Shown here one piece after another: positions 7,081-15,129 of a DNA stretch of 16,737 bases. The stretch is taken from NCBI GenBank assembly GCA_900767505.1, contig CAAFZG010000046.1, positions 1 through 16,737 on the forward strand, read 5' to 3'. Position numbers and translations under genes: made by a program. How positions within the stretch are numbered: the stretch's first letter is position 1; each line of letters opens with the position of its first letter. The notes under the pieces are model-generated. The model ran no database searches and had not been told where the DNA came from. It saw nothing but the letters and a program-made list of their open reading frames with translations. Source of the DNA: Methanomassiliicoccales archaeon. Lineage in GTDB: Archaea > Thermoplasmatota > Thermoplasmata > Methanomassiliicoccales > Methanomethylophilaceae.

Positions 7081-10000
7081 TCAGGACCTCATGAGCCTGA
7101 GTGCGACCATGACGGCCATGACGGCGATCAGGACGACCAGGACGATGAGGAGGATGTCGGTGATTCCCATTCCGTCGTCTCCGCTGTCTGCGGAGGGCTG
7201 GATGGGAGCCTGCTCGACGGCACCTGTGAGGACCAGGGCGTAGGAGACATCCTTGAACTTCATGTCGGAACCGATGGTGAACTTCTTGTCGGAGACCTGC
7301 TTTCCGTCGAAGGTGACGGTGATGTCCCCGGAGTAGTTGTTCTTCAGCTTCCACTCGACGGTGTGGGTACCGGCTGCGAGCAATACGGGACCGTTGACAT
7401 AGACTGTCTGTCCGCCGGAGATGGAGGCGACCTTCTCTCCGTCTATGAAGACATCTGCGAATCCGTAGTCTGCGGTGATCATGACGTTGTAGACCTTGGT
7501 GTTGATGACTGCGGATACCGCGGAGATCTGTCCGACCTTCTGGTCTGTGATGACCTTGGTCTCTCCGTCCTTCACGTAGGACCATCCGGTGATCTCCTTT
7601 CCTGCGAGCTCGGGTTTGACGAGATCTTTGATGGCAGGCTCCTTTCCGTCTGCTGCGTAGATTGTGAGGTACTCGGATCCGTCCACGCTGTAGGCGGTCT
7701 TCTTCATGTCCTTGACGAGGTCCTCGGTGACGGTGGATCCGGCTGCGAGGTAGACTGTCTCGAGTCCGGTGACGGTGTCTGCGTTGAACGCGGCTGCCGC
7801 TCCGAGAACGGCCTTCTTGGCGATTCCGATGAAGACGTTCTTGGCCTCGACGGCTCCGGCCTTGATTCCCTTGTTGGCGTCGGCCTCTCCGACGGTGAAG
7901 GTTCCCATGACGGTGAGGTTCACGGTCTTGATCTTTCCGCCGTCGGTCGCATCGGCCTGTCCGCTGACGGTCAGGTCATCGACTTCAGCGACAGCATCCT
8001 TGGTGACGAGGAGCTTGGCGGCGTCTGCGACGGACATCTTCGCTGCCTTGAATCCGTCGGTGTCGACGGTGACGGTTCCTGCGGAGACGGAGACGGAAAG
8101 GGTCTTTCCAGCCTGTCCGAGTGCGACTCCGGTTGCGGAGGAGGTCAGCTTGACGACCTCGGTCTCTCCGGACATCATAGCCTTAACGGTGAAGTCCTTG
8201 GCGAATGCGAATGCGACTGCCCCGGTCTCGGATCCGACGGTTCCGCTGAAGCATGCATCGGTACCGGATGTTGTGAGGGCGGCGAGCTCGAGGTCGATCA
8301 TGCCGGCCTTGAGGGTTCCGTAGACTGTGACGGTCACGGCCTGTGTGGCGGTTCCGGCGAATGCGACATCGCCGACCGTGTTGGCTCCGTAGACATCGAT
8401 CTTTCCGCCCAGGACATCCTTGGAGACGGATGCGGCGTACTCGACGGGTGTTGCGAAGTTGTATGTGGCGGATGTGGTGGTGACGGTGAAGTATGCTCCG
8501 GCGATCATGTAGTAGTCGTACTTCACTTCGGCGTTGCTCTTGAAGATACCGCTGACCTTGATGGCGGATGCCTCGGCACCCGCATCTCCGGAGGCCTTAT
8601 CGGCGAACTTCGTCTGGGCCTTGAGCTTCTCCCAGGCATCCATGGTTCCGATGACGGTGACGGTGACGTTGTCTCCGACCGTGACGAACTTTCCGGCGGG
8701 GATGAGGAGGGTGACTCCCTCTCCGACGGTGACGTCCTGTGTGATCTTGACGTCGTTTCCGGTGACGGTGACGGTCTCTCCGGAGACGGCGTCGGCGAGC
8801 GCCTTGTACAGGTTGGTGTACTTGGAGGAAGCTCCCTCGGTGGTCATGACGTCGCTGACGATGTTGTTGCTCTTGTTTCCGGTCTTGTCGACTGCGAACA
8901 CGAGTGTTCCGTAGACGTTGACGAGGTTGATTCCCTTGAGATTGGCGCCGTCATCGACGGTGACGGTGACATCCCTCTTCTTCTCGGTTCCGATGTTGAG
9001 TTCGGCTCCGGTTCCGCTGACAGTGACGCCTGCGGGCACGGAGATGTCCTCCTCGACGGTGATGGTTCCGAGGATCTTGATGTCCTTGTTTCCGCTGTCG
9101 ATAGCGAGTTTGAGTGTTGTGTAGAAGTTGTAGGTCTTTCCGTTCTCCTCTGCCTTGTACATCGCGGCGTTGATCACTCCGGGTTCGGTGAGGTTGGTTT
9201 CGGTTTTGGTCTTGATCTGTCCGGTGACATCGATGGTTCCACTGTTGGTGAGCTTAGAAACAGCCTCAATCTGGTTCAGCTGACCGGAGACAAAAAGCTT
9301 GCTGTCTGCACCGTTGATGAAATTGACATACTGACCAATCGTGAGGGTCTCTGCAACCACTGCACCGGTCTTGGCGGTGACGGCAATCTCCATTCTCATG
9401 TTTTCGTCCACAGTGAGTGTTTCATTGTTATTCTGCTCTACATCTACTCCATCCGTCTGGAAGGTCTCATATGCAATGTACGCGGCCTCAAGAGATCCGG
9501 AGATTTCCATCTTGTTCGTGTATTTCACTTCGCCGTTGTCATCGACATAGAAGGTCACCTTCTCAACGACCTTCAAACCAGCGATGGTATTCGGGGAATT
9601 GTCTCTTTCGTTCTTATTAATCGTGATCATGTTCTCGGCATCGGCGGAGACCTCCGTCTTGTCGGCGAACTTCAGACCGCGGTCTGTGATGGTGAATGAA
9701 TTTGCATCTCTTCCGAATTTCACACTTCTTAGGTCGACAACTGCACCGTCACCGACCATCTCGATTTTCACATCCTGTTCGATGGTACCGTCGATGACAA
9801 TCTGACCAGCATTTCTTACACCGGTTCCATATAAACTTCCATCGACCTTGACTTCGGCACCGGCAGAGACCTCAAGCCCCTGAGTGACATCCAGTGCTGC
9901 ACCTTCCTCGACGGTCACGACGGATCCGCTCTTGAGGACGGTCTTGGCATCGATGGCCATCCTATTCGTGATGTCGACATTTCCGGATATGGTGACGGAT

Positions 10001-11577
10001 TTTCCACCACTAACAGTGAATGTTCCGTTGATTTCCATGTTTCCGAGGATCTCGACCTCGGAGGTGTTGTTGTTAGAAGAACCGACTATGAGTTTGGCAT
10101 CCTTTGCGATGGTGATGGATGCATCCTTTTCCACAATGAGCTTTCCGAGAATCTTAACTTCTACACCCTCTGCGATGGTGATGTCCTCGGTGACCCTCAC
10201 GATCTGGAACTGGTAGAATACGACAGGCGAGTTTATGTTCCCGTTTACAACGGCCTCCTGCATCGCGCCGGAGATGTTGAATTCGGTTGTTTTTACGGTG
10301 ATGTTGTATCCGATGACCGCTCCGCTGTAGGCATTGAACGTTGCTTTTTTCTCTGCTTCGTCGACTACCGTGACGGCATTGTCGGAATCAAGTTTTCCGT
10401 AAACGTTCATTACGGCCCCATCGCCGAGCTTGGCTTCGGGGGCGGGTGTGTGTTCAGAGTCATTGAATTTTACAGATGCACTCACTCCAATATCGAGCCT
10501 GGATTTCTCACCGACAGAGAATGAGGTTGTGGGAAGTTCGAAGTCTCCGGAAACGAGCCTGAGTGTTCCGGATGTGAGTTTGAGTGAATCCTTTGCAATC
10601 GCAGCGTCGGATGATGCATTCTCTGCGCTGATAACCTGTCCAGTTCTCAGGGTCAGCTTGGCGACAGTGGCGTTCACAAGAGTGACACTATCATACACAG
10701 TTCCGTTCGCGACGGATCCATAGACGTATTTTGTTGCGTTCGGTTTTGCTTCGGCGCTTATTTCGGTACTTTCGGTGACGACACCATCCGCATATGCGTT
10801 CAGGACTGCATCGTTCTGCAATGTGAACGCCAAGCTCGAGGCGACTCCCTTAACCATGGTGATGGATCCCGCGGTGTATGTTCCACCGACCCCATTTATT
10901 CCCCCGCTGTTTCCACATGTAATTGTGATCCCGGTGGTTGAGACGACATTCTCGAGCGAGATCGTCGCCTTTACATCTGTGGCATCGGCACCGTTTTTGG
11001 TGTTAATCATCGCACTGCCGTTCTTCACGACAACAGCGTTTCCATCTATCGTCAGGTCGAAGACCCCACTCTTTCCTTCTGGATAGTATGACTTGTTCTC
11101 AGCATCTCCGACCTTGGCGGAGATTCCGAACGTAGTGGCAGTTTCCGTCGAAACAATGCATCCTTCGCCGGCTGTGTATGTTGCGTTAGCAGCTCCCTTG
11201 AACTCCAGTCCAGTGTAGTATTTCGTAGGCGCAGCGGTGGAACTGCCGTCCGCTGCAAGGTAGAGCGTGACATTTACTGCCTTCTCGCTTGAATCCATCT
11301 TCACGGATCCGGAAACGAGAACAATCGTTGCTTTATTCTCGGTGGTAGCATTATTCGTTCCTACTACGACATTGCTTCTTACGAAGTAATTTCCATTTTC
11401 ATTGATTGTTGCAGAGTTCCCGGTGAGTTCCGTGTAACCGCTAATAGGGGTTGTTTGAACCTCAGCATCGGTCTCCTCTGCCGGCAGTGCGATTGCGAAG
11501 GCGCATACGACCATCGCGAGCACTGCGACGAGGGCGAGGCATTTGCCTCTCTTGGCTTTCATTTCAGTTGTAATCAT
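7081..11577 (-). CDS. Giant secreted beta-helix surface protein (1498 aa)
   Basis: Probable cell-surface adhesin or coat protein, of a type abundant in gut Methanomassiliicoccales (from general knowledge). It has a signal peptide (about residues 6-39, MKAKRGKCLALVAVL... ending near EETDAE) and then over 1200 residues of low-complexity T/V/G/A/K-rich beta rungs (recurring patterns such as G-x-L-x-V and TVTV-x-G-T-L). Near 1365-1425 is a PEGA-like segment (ADVFIDGEKVAS ... AGTHTVEWKLKNNYSGD). An S/D/P-rich linker and a C-terminal hydrophobic helix (about 1471-1493) with a basic LRLMRS end anchor it. The ATG at 11577 has GGAG about 11 nt upstream; the ATG at 11562 lacks a ribosome site. Codon use changes within the gene: GC-rich optimal codons up to about 9230, more mixed codons beyond. 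Confidence 0.8.
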   Translation of the reverse strand: MITTEMKAKRGKCLALVAVLAMVVCAFAIALPAEETDAEVQTTPISGYTELTGNSATINENGNYFVRSNVVVGTNNATTENKATIVLVSGSVKMDSSEKAVNVTLYLAADGSSTAAPTKYYTGLEFKGAANATYTAGEGCIVSTETATTFGISAKVGDAENKSYYPEGKSGVFDLTIDGNAVVVKNGSAMINTKNGADATDVKATISLENVVSTTGITITCGNSGGINGVGGTYTAGSITMVKGVASSLAFTLQNDAVLNAYADGVVTESTEISAEAKPNATKYVYGSVANGTVYDSVTLVNATVAKLTLRTGQVISAENASSDAAIAKDSLKLTSGTLRLVSGDFELPTTSFSVGEKSRLDIGVSASVKFNDSEHTPAPEAKLGDGAVMNVYGKLDSDNAVTVVDEAEKKATFNAYSGAVIGYNITVKTTEFNISGAMQEAVVNGNINSPVVFYQFQIVRVTEDITIAEGVEVKILGKLIVEKDASITIAKDAKLIVGSSNNNTSEVEILGNMEINGTFTVSGGKSVTISGNVDITNRMAIDAKTVLKSGSVVTVEEGAALDVTQGLEVSAGAEVKVDGSLYGTGVRNAGQIVIDGTIEQDVKIEMVGDGAVVDLRSVKFGRDANSFTITDRGLKFADKTEVSADAENMITINKNERDNSPNTIAGLKVVEKVTFYVDDNGEVKYTNKMEISGSLEAAYIAYETFQTDGVDVEQNNNETLTVDENMRMEIAVTAKTGAVVAETLTIGQYVNFINGADSKLFVSGQLNQIEAVSKLTNSGTIDVTGQIKTKTETNLTEPGVINAAMYKAEENGKTYNFYTTLKLAIDSGNKDIKILGTITVEEDISVPAGVTVSGTGAELNIGTEKKRDVTVTVDDGANLKGINLVNVYGTLVFAVDKTGNKSNNIVSDVMTTEGASSKYTNLYKALADAVSGETVTVTGNDVKITQDVTVGEGVTLLIPAGKFVTVGDNVTVTVIGTMDAWEKLKAQTKFADKASGDAGAEASAIKVSGIFKSNAEVKYDYYMIAGAYFTVTTTSATYNFATPVEYAASVSKDVLGGKIDVYGANTVGDVAFAGTATQAVTVTVYGTLKAGMIDLELAALTTSGTDACFSGTVGSETGAVAFAFAKDFTVKAMMSGETEVVKLTSSATGVALGQAGKTLSVSVSAGTVTVDTDGFKAAKMSVADAAKLLVTKDAVAEVDDLTVSGQADATDGGKIKTVNLTVMGTFTVGEADANKGIKAGAVEAKNVFIGIAKKAVLGAAAAFNADTVTGLETVYLAAGSTVTEDLVKDMKKTAYSVDGSEYLTIYAADGKEPAIKDLVKPELAGKEITGWSYVKDGETKVITDQKVGQISAVSAVINTKVYNVMITADYGFADVFIDGEKVASISGGQTVYVNGPVLLAAGTHTVEWKLKNNYSGDITVTFDGKQVSDKKFTIGSDMKFKDVSYALVLTGAVEQAPIQPSADSGDDGMGITDILLIVLVVLIAVMAVMVALRLMRS

Positions 11578-11754
11578 ATATACATCTGCTCCAAATCTTC
11601 AAGTCCGTGACAGCCAGAGGCCGCTCGGGACCCATGATCCGCGTCGGAACGTATCAAAAACCTCGAAATCATATGATTCCGGAGTCTTTTTCGTCTTCGA
11701 ATCATGCACCGGGATCTTGGTCAACCTCGGATAATGACGGTTTGTCAAAATAGG

Positions 11755-11762
11755 TTTATAAA
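11755..11762 (-). promoter_or_regulatory. TATA box for the giant surface-protein gene
   Basis: TTTATAAA reads the same on both strands. On the minus strand it would start transcription near 11733, giving a leader of about 155 nt for the gene starting at 11577. No plus-strand gene lies in range, so the minus direction is preferred. Confidence 0.45.
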
Positions 11763-11799
11763 ACTATCCAGATTTGAATCAGAGATTGTACAATCGTAG

Positions 11800-11818
11800 A
11801 CCACATCCGTGATGTGGT
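11800..11818. other. Perfect 8-bp hairpin, ACCACATC/GATGTGGT
   Basis: ACCACATC (11800-11807) and GATGTGGT (11811-11818) pair around a CGT loop. AATCGT (11792-11797) and ACGATT (11826-11831) can form a 6-bp outer stem. It sits beside the first ATTGTACAAT palindrome. It may be a protein-binding or RNA structure. Confidence 0.4.
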
Positions 11819-11937
11819 GTGTTGCACGATTTCGATTGTTTTTGATTGATTTCGACCAATTAACGCCGTTGTTATACACAATTTCTATCAATCCGACTCT
11901 AAATCGATTCCAATTTTTGATAAAAATCATCGAAAAC

Positions 11938-11985
11938 GAGACGACAGGACAGTAACGTTGAAAGGAGAAGCCGCTCCGTCGTCTC
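11938..11985. ncRNA. Possible small structured RNA or cruciform
   Basis: GAGACGAC (11938-11945) pairs with GTCGTCTC (11978-11985), and GGAG (11964-11967) pairs with CTCC (11974-11977) inside. The block is clearly richer in G+C than its AT-rich surroundings, a common sign of structured RNA in such gaps. Strand and transcription are unknown. Confidence 0.25.
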
Positions 11986-12055
11986 TATTTCACATATTGT
12001 ATAATTGATTATTAACGATTATCTGTTTTTTAATACAATTGTACAATTTATACAA

Positions 12056-12154
12056 TTATTTGACCTTATTGTAATGAGTTGAGCAATTGTATAATTCCAT
12101 TTTCCAGTTCTCATCGAGGTCGATGGCCTTCCCCAACCATTCCTTGAACTCCAT
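12056..12154 (-). CDS. Possible 32-residue small protein
   Basis: The frame starts with ATG at 12154 and ends with TAA at 12056 (begins MEFKEWLGKAIDLDENWK). The composition is protein-like, acidic and amphipathic, unlike the AT-rich sequence around it. A TATA-like TTAAATA (12206-12212) would start transcription near 12183, about 30 nt before the ATG; AGGT lies a few bases upstream. The frame is also open to an ATG at 12187. It may be a true small gene or the remnant of a larger one. I recognise no family. Confidence 0.3.
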   Translation of the reverse strand: MEFKEWLGKAIDLDENWKMELYNCSTHYNKVK

Positions 12155-12205
12155 TGGAACCTGATGTAGCAACAGGAATAACACCATTACCCCCGGTCAC
12201 GCGAG

Positions 12206-12212
12206 TATTTAA
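12206..12212 (-). promoter_or_regulatory. TATA-like box before the small frame
   Basis: The minus strand reads TTAAATA within GTCTTAAATACTC. It is spaced to start a transcript covering the 32-codon frame. It could also work on the plus strand, but no plus gene follows. Confidence 0.3.
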
Positions 12213-12235
12213 GACCCACTCAAATAAGGAAAGAA

Positions 12236-12245
12236 CCAAAAAATC
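12236..12245 (-). terminator. U-run terminator after the 12-16 kb operon
   Basis: About 27 nt past the stop of the radical SAM gene the minus strand has a run of six T (GATTTTTTGG), followed by further T-rich sequence. Archaeal termination commonly uses such U-runs without a hairpin. Confidence 0.4.
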
Positions 12246-12271
12246 ACAGGAAATCAAGATAATGGACCGTC

Positions 12272-12883
12272 TCAGCCAACTGTCTCATCATCTGGATGAT
12301 CCTCTGCTGCTCCGTTTCGCTCATCTCTCGAAGAAGCGGGATCGTCATTCAGGAAATCTTCCGGGAACCCGAGGTATGTCTCCGAATCTTCGGTTATGAT
12401 CACCTCGACCTGCCTCACCTCCTCGGAATAGAACCGCTTCAGCGTTCCGTCTTTCACGATCACCCTCTGATTGGAACTTCCTCTGTGTGTAAGATACGTG
12501 TCTCTCTCACTCTCGACGTAGCGGCCTGCGATCACCACAGAGGCAAGATCGGCGATGGACTGCTGGAGTTCATCGAATTCCTCCGGCTCATATCCCGTGA
12601 AGAGCACTATGTCTAGCCCAGTCTGTCTGATGAGTGCAGACAAAGTGAGAAGGTCCTCCCCCTGTTGCAGCGGCTCACCTCCGATGTACGTGACACCGTC
12701 GACATGCGATCCCATTATCCGGTCCAGAAGGTCGTCTGCCGAGATCTCTTCGCCCGATGCCCTGTCCCACAGATCCCGATTCATGCAGCCCTTGCAGTGA
12801 AGCGTGCATCCGGAGAACCAGATGACGAAGCGTCTCCCGTGACCGTATATCTCGCTGATCTCTGTAGCATGGACGGTGAGCAT
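12272..12883 (-). CDS. NrdG-like radical SAM protein (small activase family)
   Basis: A 203-residue 4Fe-4S/S-adenosylmethionine enzyme of the small activating-enzyme type. C26-x3-C30-x2-C33 is the cluster motif and GGEP at 68-71 is the SAM-contact motif. The N-terminus (GHGRRFVIWFSGC) fits activases of anaerobic ribonucleotide reductase and glycyl-radical enzymes. NrdG proteins are usually about 155-175 residues; here a charged C-terminal tail (about 175-203) is extra. No nrdD or glycyl-radical enzyme gene is present in the window, so the substrate may be another operon product. It is the last gene of the operon. The ATG at 12883 lies inside the DUF1257-like frame, a 103-bp overlap, and its ribosome site (GAGAG) is weak, so translation probably depends on coupling. 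Confidence 0.75.
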   Translation of the reverse strand: MLTVHATEISEIYGHGRRFVIWFSGCTLHCKGCMNRDLWDRASGEEISADDLLDRIMGSHVDGVTYIGGEPLQQGEDLLTLSALIRQTGLDIVLFTGYEPEEFDELQQSIADLASVVIAGRYVESERDTYLTHRGSSNQRVIVKDGTLKRFYSEEVRQVEVIITEDSETYLGFPEDFLNDDPASSRDERNGAAEDHPDDETVG

Positions 12884-13383
12884 CGGTATACTCTCTTCAC
12901 AAGCATCAGCTTGACTTTGCCGTTCTCAACGGTTTCTTTGACCGAGTAACCCATCGCTTTGGCCTTGGCCTCTATGGCCATCTTCTTGGCCATGACGAAA
13001 TCCTGCTTCTCCAGCTCGAGTTTTCTGCGGTCGTACTCCAGCTGGTCCTGCTCCTTCTTGATCTGCCTGACCTTGAACATCTCCATGTTGATGCGGGCCT
13101 GTTCGGCCAAGGCCTTCTGCTCCTCGATCTTCAGTTCGCGTAATCTGGATTCGACTTCGGCCACGGCGGAATTGATATCCCTGAATCTTTCCACCACGGA
13201 TGTCGAAAGATCCTCCGTTCTGATGAAGAACGAATTGTTCAGCCTCTCTATGACGCAGTCTGTGAGCCGGATTATGTCTCCATCGATCTCGTAGCTCTCG
13301 CCGCACCTTTCCAATGCACAGGTGAGATTCCTTATGTCGCAGGTACAGAACCTCAGCGTGAGTATGCGGACATGGCTGCTCAT
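12781..13383 (-). CDS. DUF1257/Ycf35-like protein with coiled coil
   Basis: No known biochemical function. The N-terminus (about 1-60) and the C-terminal segment (about 140-166, ending in an NGKVKLMLVKR strand) resemble the DUF1257 (Ycf35) family. A long charged coiled coil (about 68-142) sits between them. Four cysteines near the start (13, 15, 22, 27) could bind metal or an Fe-S cluster. ATG at 13383 overlaps the DUF2997-like stop by 4 bp (ATGA). The frame is 200 codons, but residues 168-200 overlap the radical SAM start region and look out of frame in composition. The family-like part ends at R167, where TGC replaces the TGA expected for an ATGA junction. A 167-residue ancestral protein is likely. 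The family call rests on remembered motifs and on the DUF2997-like neighbour. Confidence 0.6.
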   Translation of the reverse strand: MSSHVRILTLRFCTCDIRNLTCALERCGESYEIDGDIIRLTDCVIERLNNSFFIRTEDLSTSVVERFRDINSAVAEVESRLRELKIEEQKALAEQARINMEMFKVRQIKKEQDQLEYDRRKLELEKQDFVMAKKMAIEAKAKAMGYSVKETVENGKVKLMLVKRVYRCSPSMLQRSARYTVTGDASSSGSPDARFTARAA

Positions 13384-13592
13384 GACTGCCGCCTCCCCAC
13401 CAATTCCTTCTTCTCCAGTACCTTTTCCTCTGATTGGAAGTATTCGTCCTTATGATCCACTTCCTCGAGGACGAATTCGGAGGAAAGGAGTTCTCTGATC
13501 TCTGATTCGCAGATCTTCCCTTTGAATCCGAATGTCTCGGCTTCGATGAGACCGTCCTCGTCGATCGTTATCTCGATGGCATATTCCTTCAT
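13380..13592 (-). CDS. DUF2997-like small protein
   Basis: A 70-residue protein starting with a beta hairpin (EYAIEITIDEDGLIEAETFGF) and a GF-x-G-x2-C motif (GFKGKIC, C28), typical of DUF2997, followed by an acidic helical tail. Length and motif fit the family. Function is unknown; DUF2997 genes are often found next to DUF1257/ycf35 genes, as here. The ATG at 13592 follows the upstream stop by 4 nt and has GGAGTG upstream. The stop overlaps the next start as ATGA, so the two proteins are probably made in coupled fashion and may work together. Confidence 0.65.
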   Translation of the reverse strand: MKEYAIEITIDEDGLIEAETFGFKGKICESEIRELLSSEFVLEEVDHKDEYFQSEEKVLEKKELVGRRQS

Positions 13593-13596
13593 GATA

Positions 13597-15129
13597 TCAC
13601 TCCAGGTGGTAGGTTATCGGCTTCCATCCGCGTTCCTCGGCTTCCTCTTCGGCTTCGGACAATTTGGTTTCATCGGTCAGGACGTATTCGTATGTCCCGT
13701 CGTTCCTGTACAGGATGCCGTGACGCGGCAGCGGTCCGGCTTCCGATCCCTCCAACATATCGACAGTCTTCACTTTGGCCGCCTTCTTCGTTGATAATAC
13801 TCCGGCCAGGGACTCGTCGATCGCTCCGCCTCTGCCGTTGAATTCATCGATGTACCTGTTCAGTTCCTTGACAAGTCTGTTGTATTCGGCAACATCAGCG
13901 ATACTGACAGGAATCTGTATCCGGCCCACCTTTCCGCTCAGTTTCTCCATCTCCGCTTCGTCGGCCAGTTTCACGAGCTCCCCTTTCTTCTGGGAAAGGT
14001 TCTTTGGCATATCTTCATATATCTGGTAGATCGGGTCTTTCACGGCCTTCGGACTGTGCTTCTGGATATCGACGTTTATCCGGAATTCAAGACTGCACGC
14101 GCGTCTGCTCGTCGCAAGAAGGTTCGGATTCCTGGAACGGATCCTGTCCTCCAGCATCTCCGGATTCTTTGACTCCAGCTCCTTGAAGAACAGATAATCC
14201 TTGAGAAGCAGGGTCATCGAAACGTTCTCTGTGGCCGAGGGCAGAACGGCCATGTCCTTCCCGTTCGAATCTTTCAGCGTCTTCCCTACGAGCTCGGAGT
14301 ATGTGTCCTTCTGACGGTACCTGTACTTCGTACCGACCTTCAGATCGCCGACGCGGATGCCGATCAGCCTGTCGCTTCCCCTTTCCGGCATGGTCGGATA
14401 GGATGCGGGATTGTAATTGAGAATGTATCTGTCGCCGGCCACTTCACAGAACGGCACCCAGAGATCGGGGACATAGAAGGAATCCTTTCCGCGCACCTTC
14501 AGTATCGATGTTTCCGGAATCCTGTGGAAGTAGAGCACCTTGTCGTCGAGGATCTGGTGATATCTGCCCTCGAATGTCGATGCATCGCATTTCTGTGTGA
14601 GGATCGAGATGCTTTCGTCGCAATCCGTGACCACATTTCCGTCTGATTCGACGAAAGGCACATCGAAAACACCGTCGTCGACGCCGGATACCGTATCGAT
14701 GAGTTCGAAATCGGTCTTATTCCAGAACCACCTGCGGAAATGCGCCATCAGTTTTGCGACAGACCCTCTGTCTTCGACCGTGACGCCGCCATTCCCGGAT
14801 ACGATGACTGCATATTCGCCGTCGACTATGAAGATGCTGAATCCAGACCATTTCATCTCACGTACGATTGCTTTGTCCTTCAGCGGAGCTAGCGCCTTGT
14901 CATTCACATCGGGCACCAGGATGTACCTGCTGACATTCATTCCGGCCAACATGTTCACGTAGGTCTCGGATATATCCGACAGAACGGCACAGACCATATT
15001 CTTCGCCTTGCTGGGCATTGAATTCAGCACAGAGGCGATCTCGGGAACCGACCCGGACGAGACCAGCTCGAAGAAATCCCTCTCCTCCACAGCTGAATTG
15101 TCGATCTTCAATGTGAGTATGTGATTCAT
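13597..15129 (-). CDS. Unknown 510-residue operon protein
   Basis: I do not recognise the full protein. Residues about 1-140 look like an alternating beta/alpha domain (SRYILVPDVND, FSIFIVDGEYAVIVSGN, FRRWFWNKTDFELI) that resembles a phospholipase-D-like half lacking the HxK catalytic residues. The middle (about 200-340) is beta-rich. The last third has charged helices (SQKKGELVKLADEAEMEKL, EYNRLVKELNRYIDEF) and ends with a short YRNDGTYEYVLTDET strand pair. No signal peptide or membrane helix, so probably cytoplasmic. The frame is open to a TTG at 15135, but ATG at 15129 is preferred because it gives the ATGA overlap with the upstream stop used elsewhere in this operon, with GGGG upstream. 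Confidence 0.7.
   Translation of the reverse strand: MNHILTLKIDNSAVEERDFFELVSSGSVPEIASVLNSMPSKAKNMVCAVLSDISETYVNMLAGMNVSRYILVPDVNDKALAPLKDKAIVREMKWSGFSIFIVDGEYAVIVSGNGGVTVEDRGSVAKLMAHFRRWFWNKTDFELIDTVSGVDDGVFDVPFVESDGNVVTDCDESISILTQKCDASTFEGRYHQILDDKVLYFHRIPETSILKVRGKDSFYVPDLWVPFCEVAGDRYILNYNPASYPTMPERGSDRLIGIRVGDLKVGTKYRYRQKDTYSELVGKTLKDSNGKDMAVLPSATENVSMTLLLKDYLFFKELESKNPEMLEDRIRSRNPNLLATSRRACSLEFRINVDIQKHSPKAVKDPIYQIYEDMPKNLSQKKGELVKLADEAEMEKLSGKVGRIQIPVSIADVAEYNRLVKELNRYIDEFNGRGGAIDESLAGVLSTKKAAKVKTVDMLEGSEAGPLPRHGILYRNDGTYEYVLTDETKLSEAEEEAEERGWKPITYHLE

Larger units (their letters stand above)
11578..12055. other. AT-rich gene-poor stretch with palindromes and hairpins
   Basis: No convincing large gene. 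The left part (11578-11735) is the probable leader of the giant surface protein and contains a 12-bp palindrome AATCATATGATT (11667-11678). The rest is strongly AT-rich and carries a TATA box (11755-11762), repeated ATTGTAYAAT palindromes, a perfect hairpin (11800-11818) and a GC-richer structured block (11938-11985), listed separately. Confidence 0.6.
11784..12096. repeat. Cluster of ATTGTAYAAT palindromic motifs
   Basis: Two perfect 12-bp palindromes share the core ATTGTACAAT: GATTGTACAATC (11784-11795) and AATTGTACAATT (12037-12048). Near-copies are ATTGTATAATT (11996-12006), TTATACAATT (12048-12057) and AATTGTATAATT (12085-12096). The last overlaps the small frame at 12056-12154. They look like binding sites for a dimeric regulator or an initiator protein. 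Confidence 0.55.

Noticed and set aside
7363..9699. 778-codon plus-strand frame
   Set aside because: It is antisense to the giant surface protein. Its V/D/G/C-rich, repetitive translation is explained by the strong codon bias of the real gene, and it lacks a ribosome site.
11745..11930. 61-codon minus frame in the AT-rich gap
   Set aside because: It spans the TATA box, a palindrome and a hairpin, has no ribosome site, and its N/I/K-rich composition is what random AT-rich DNA gives.
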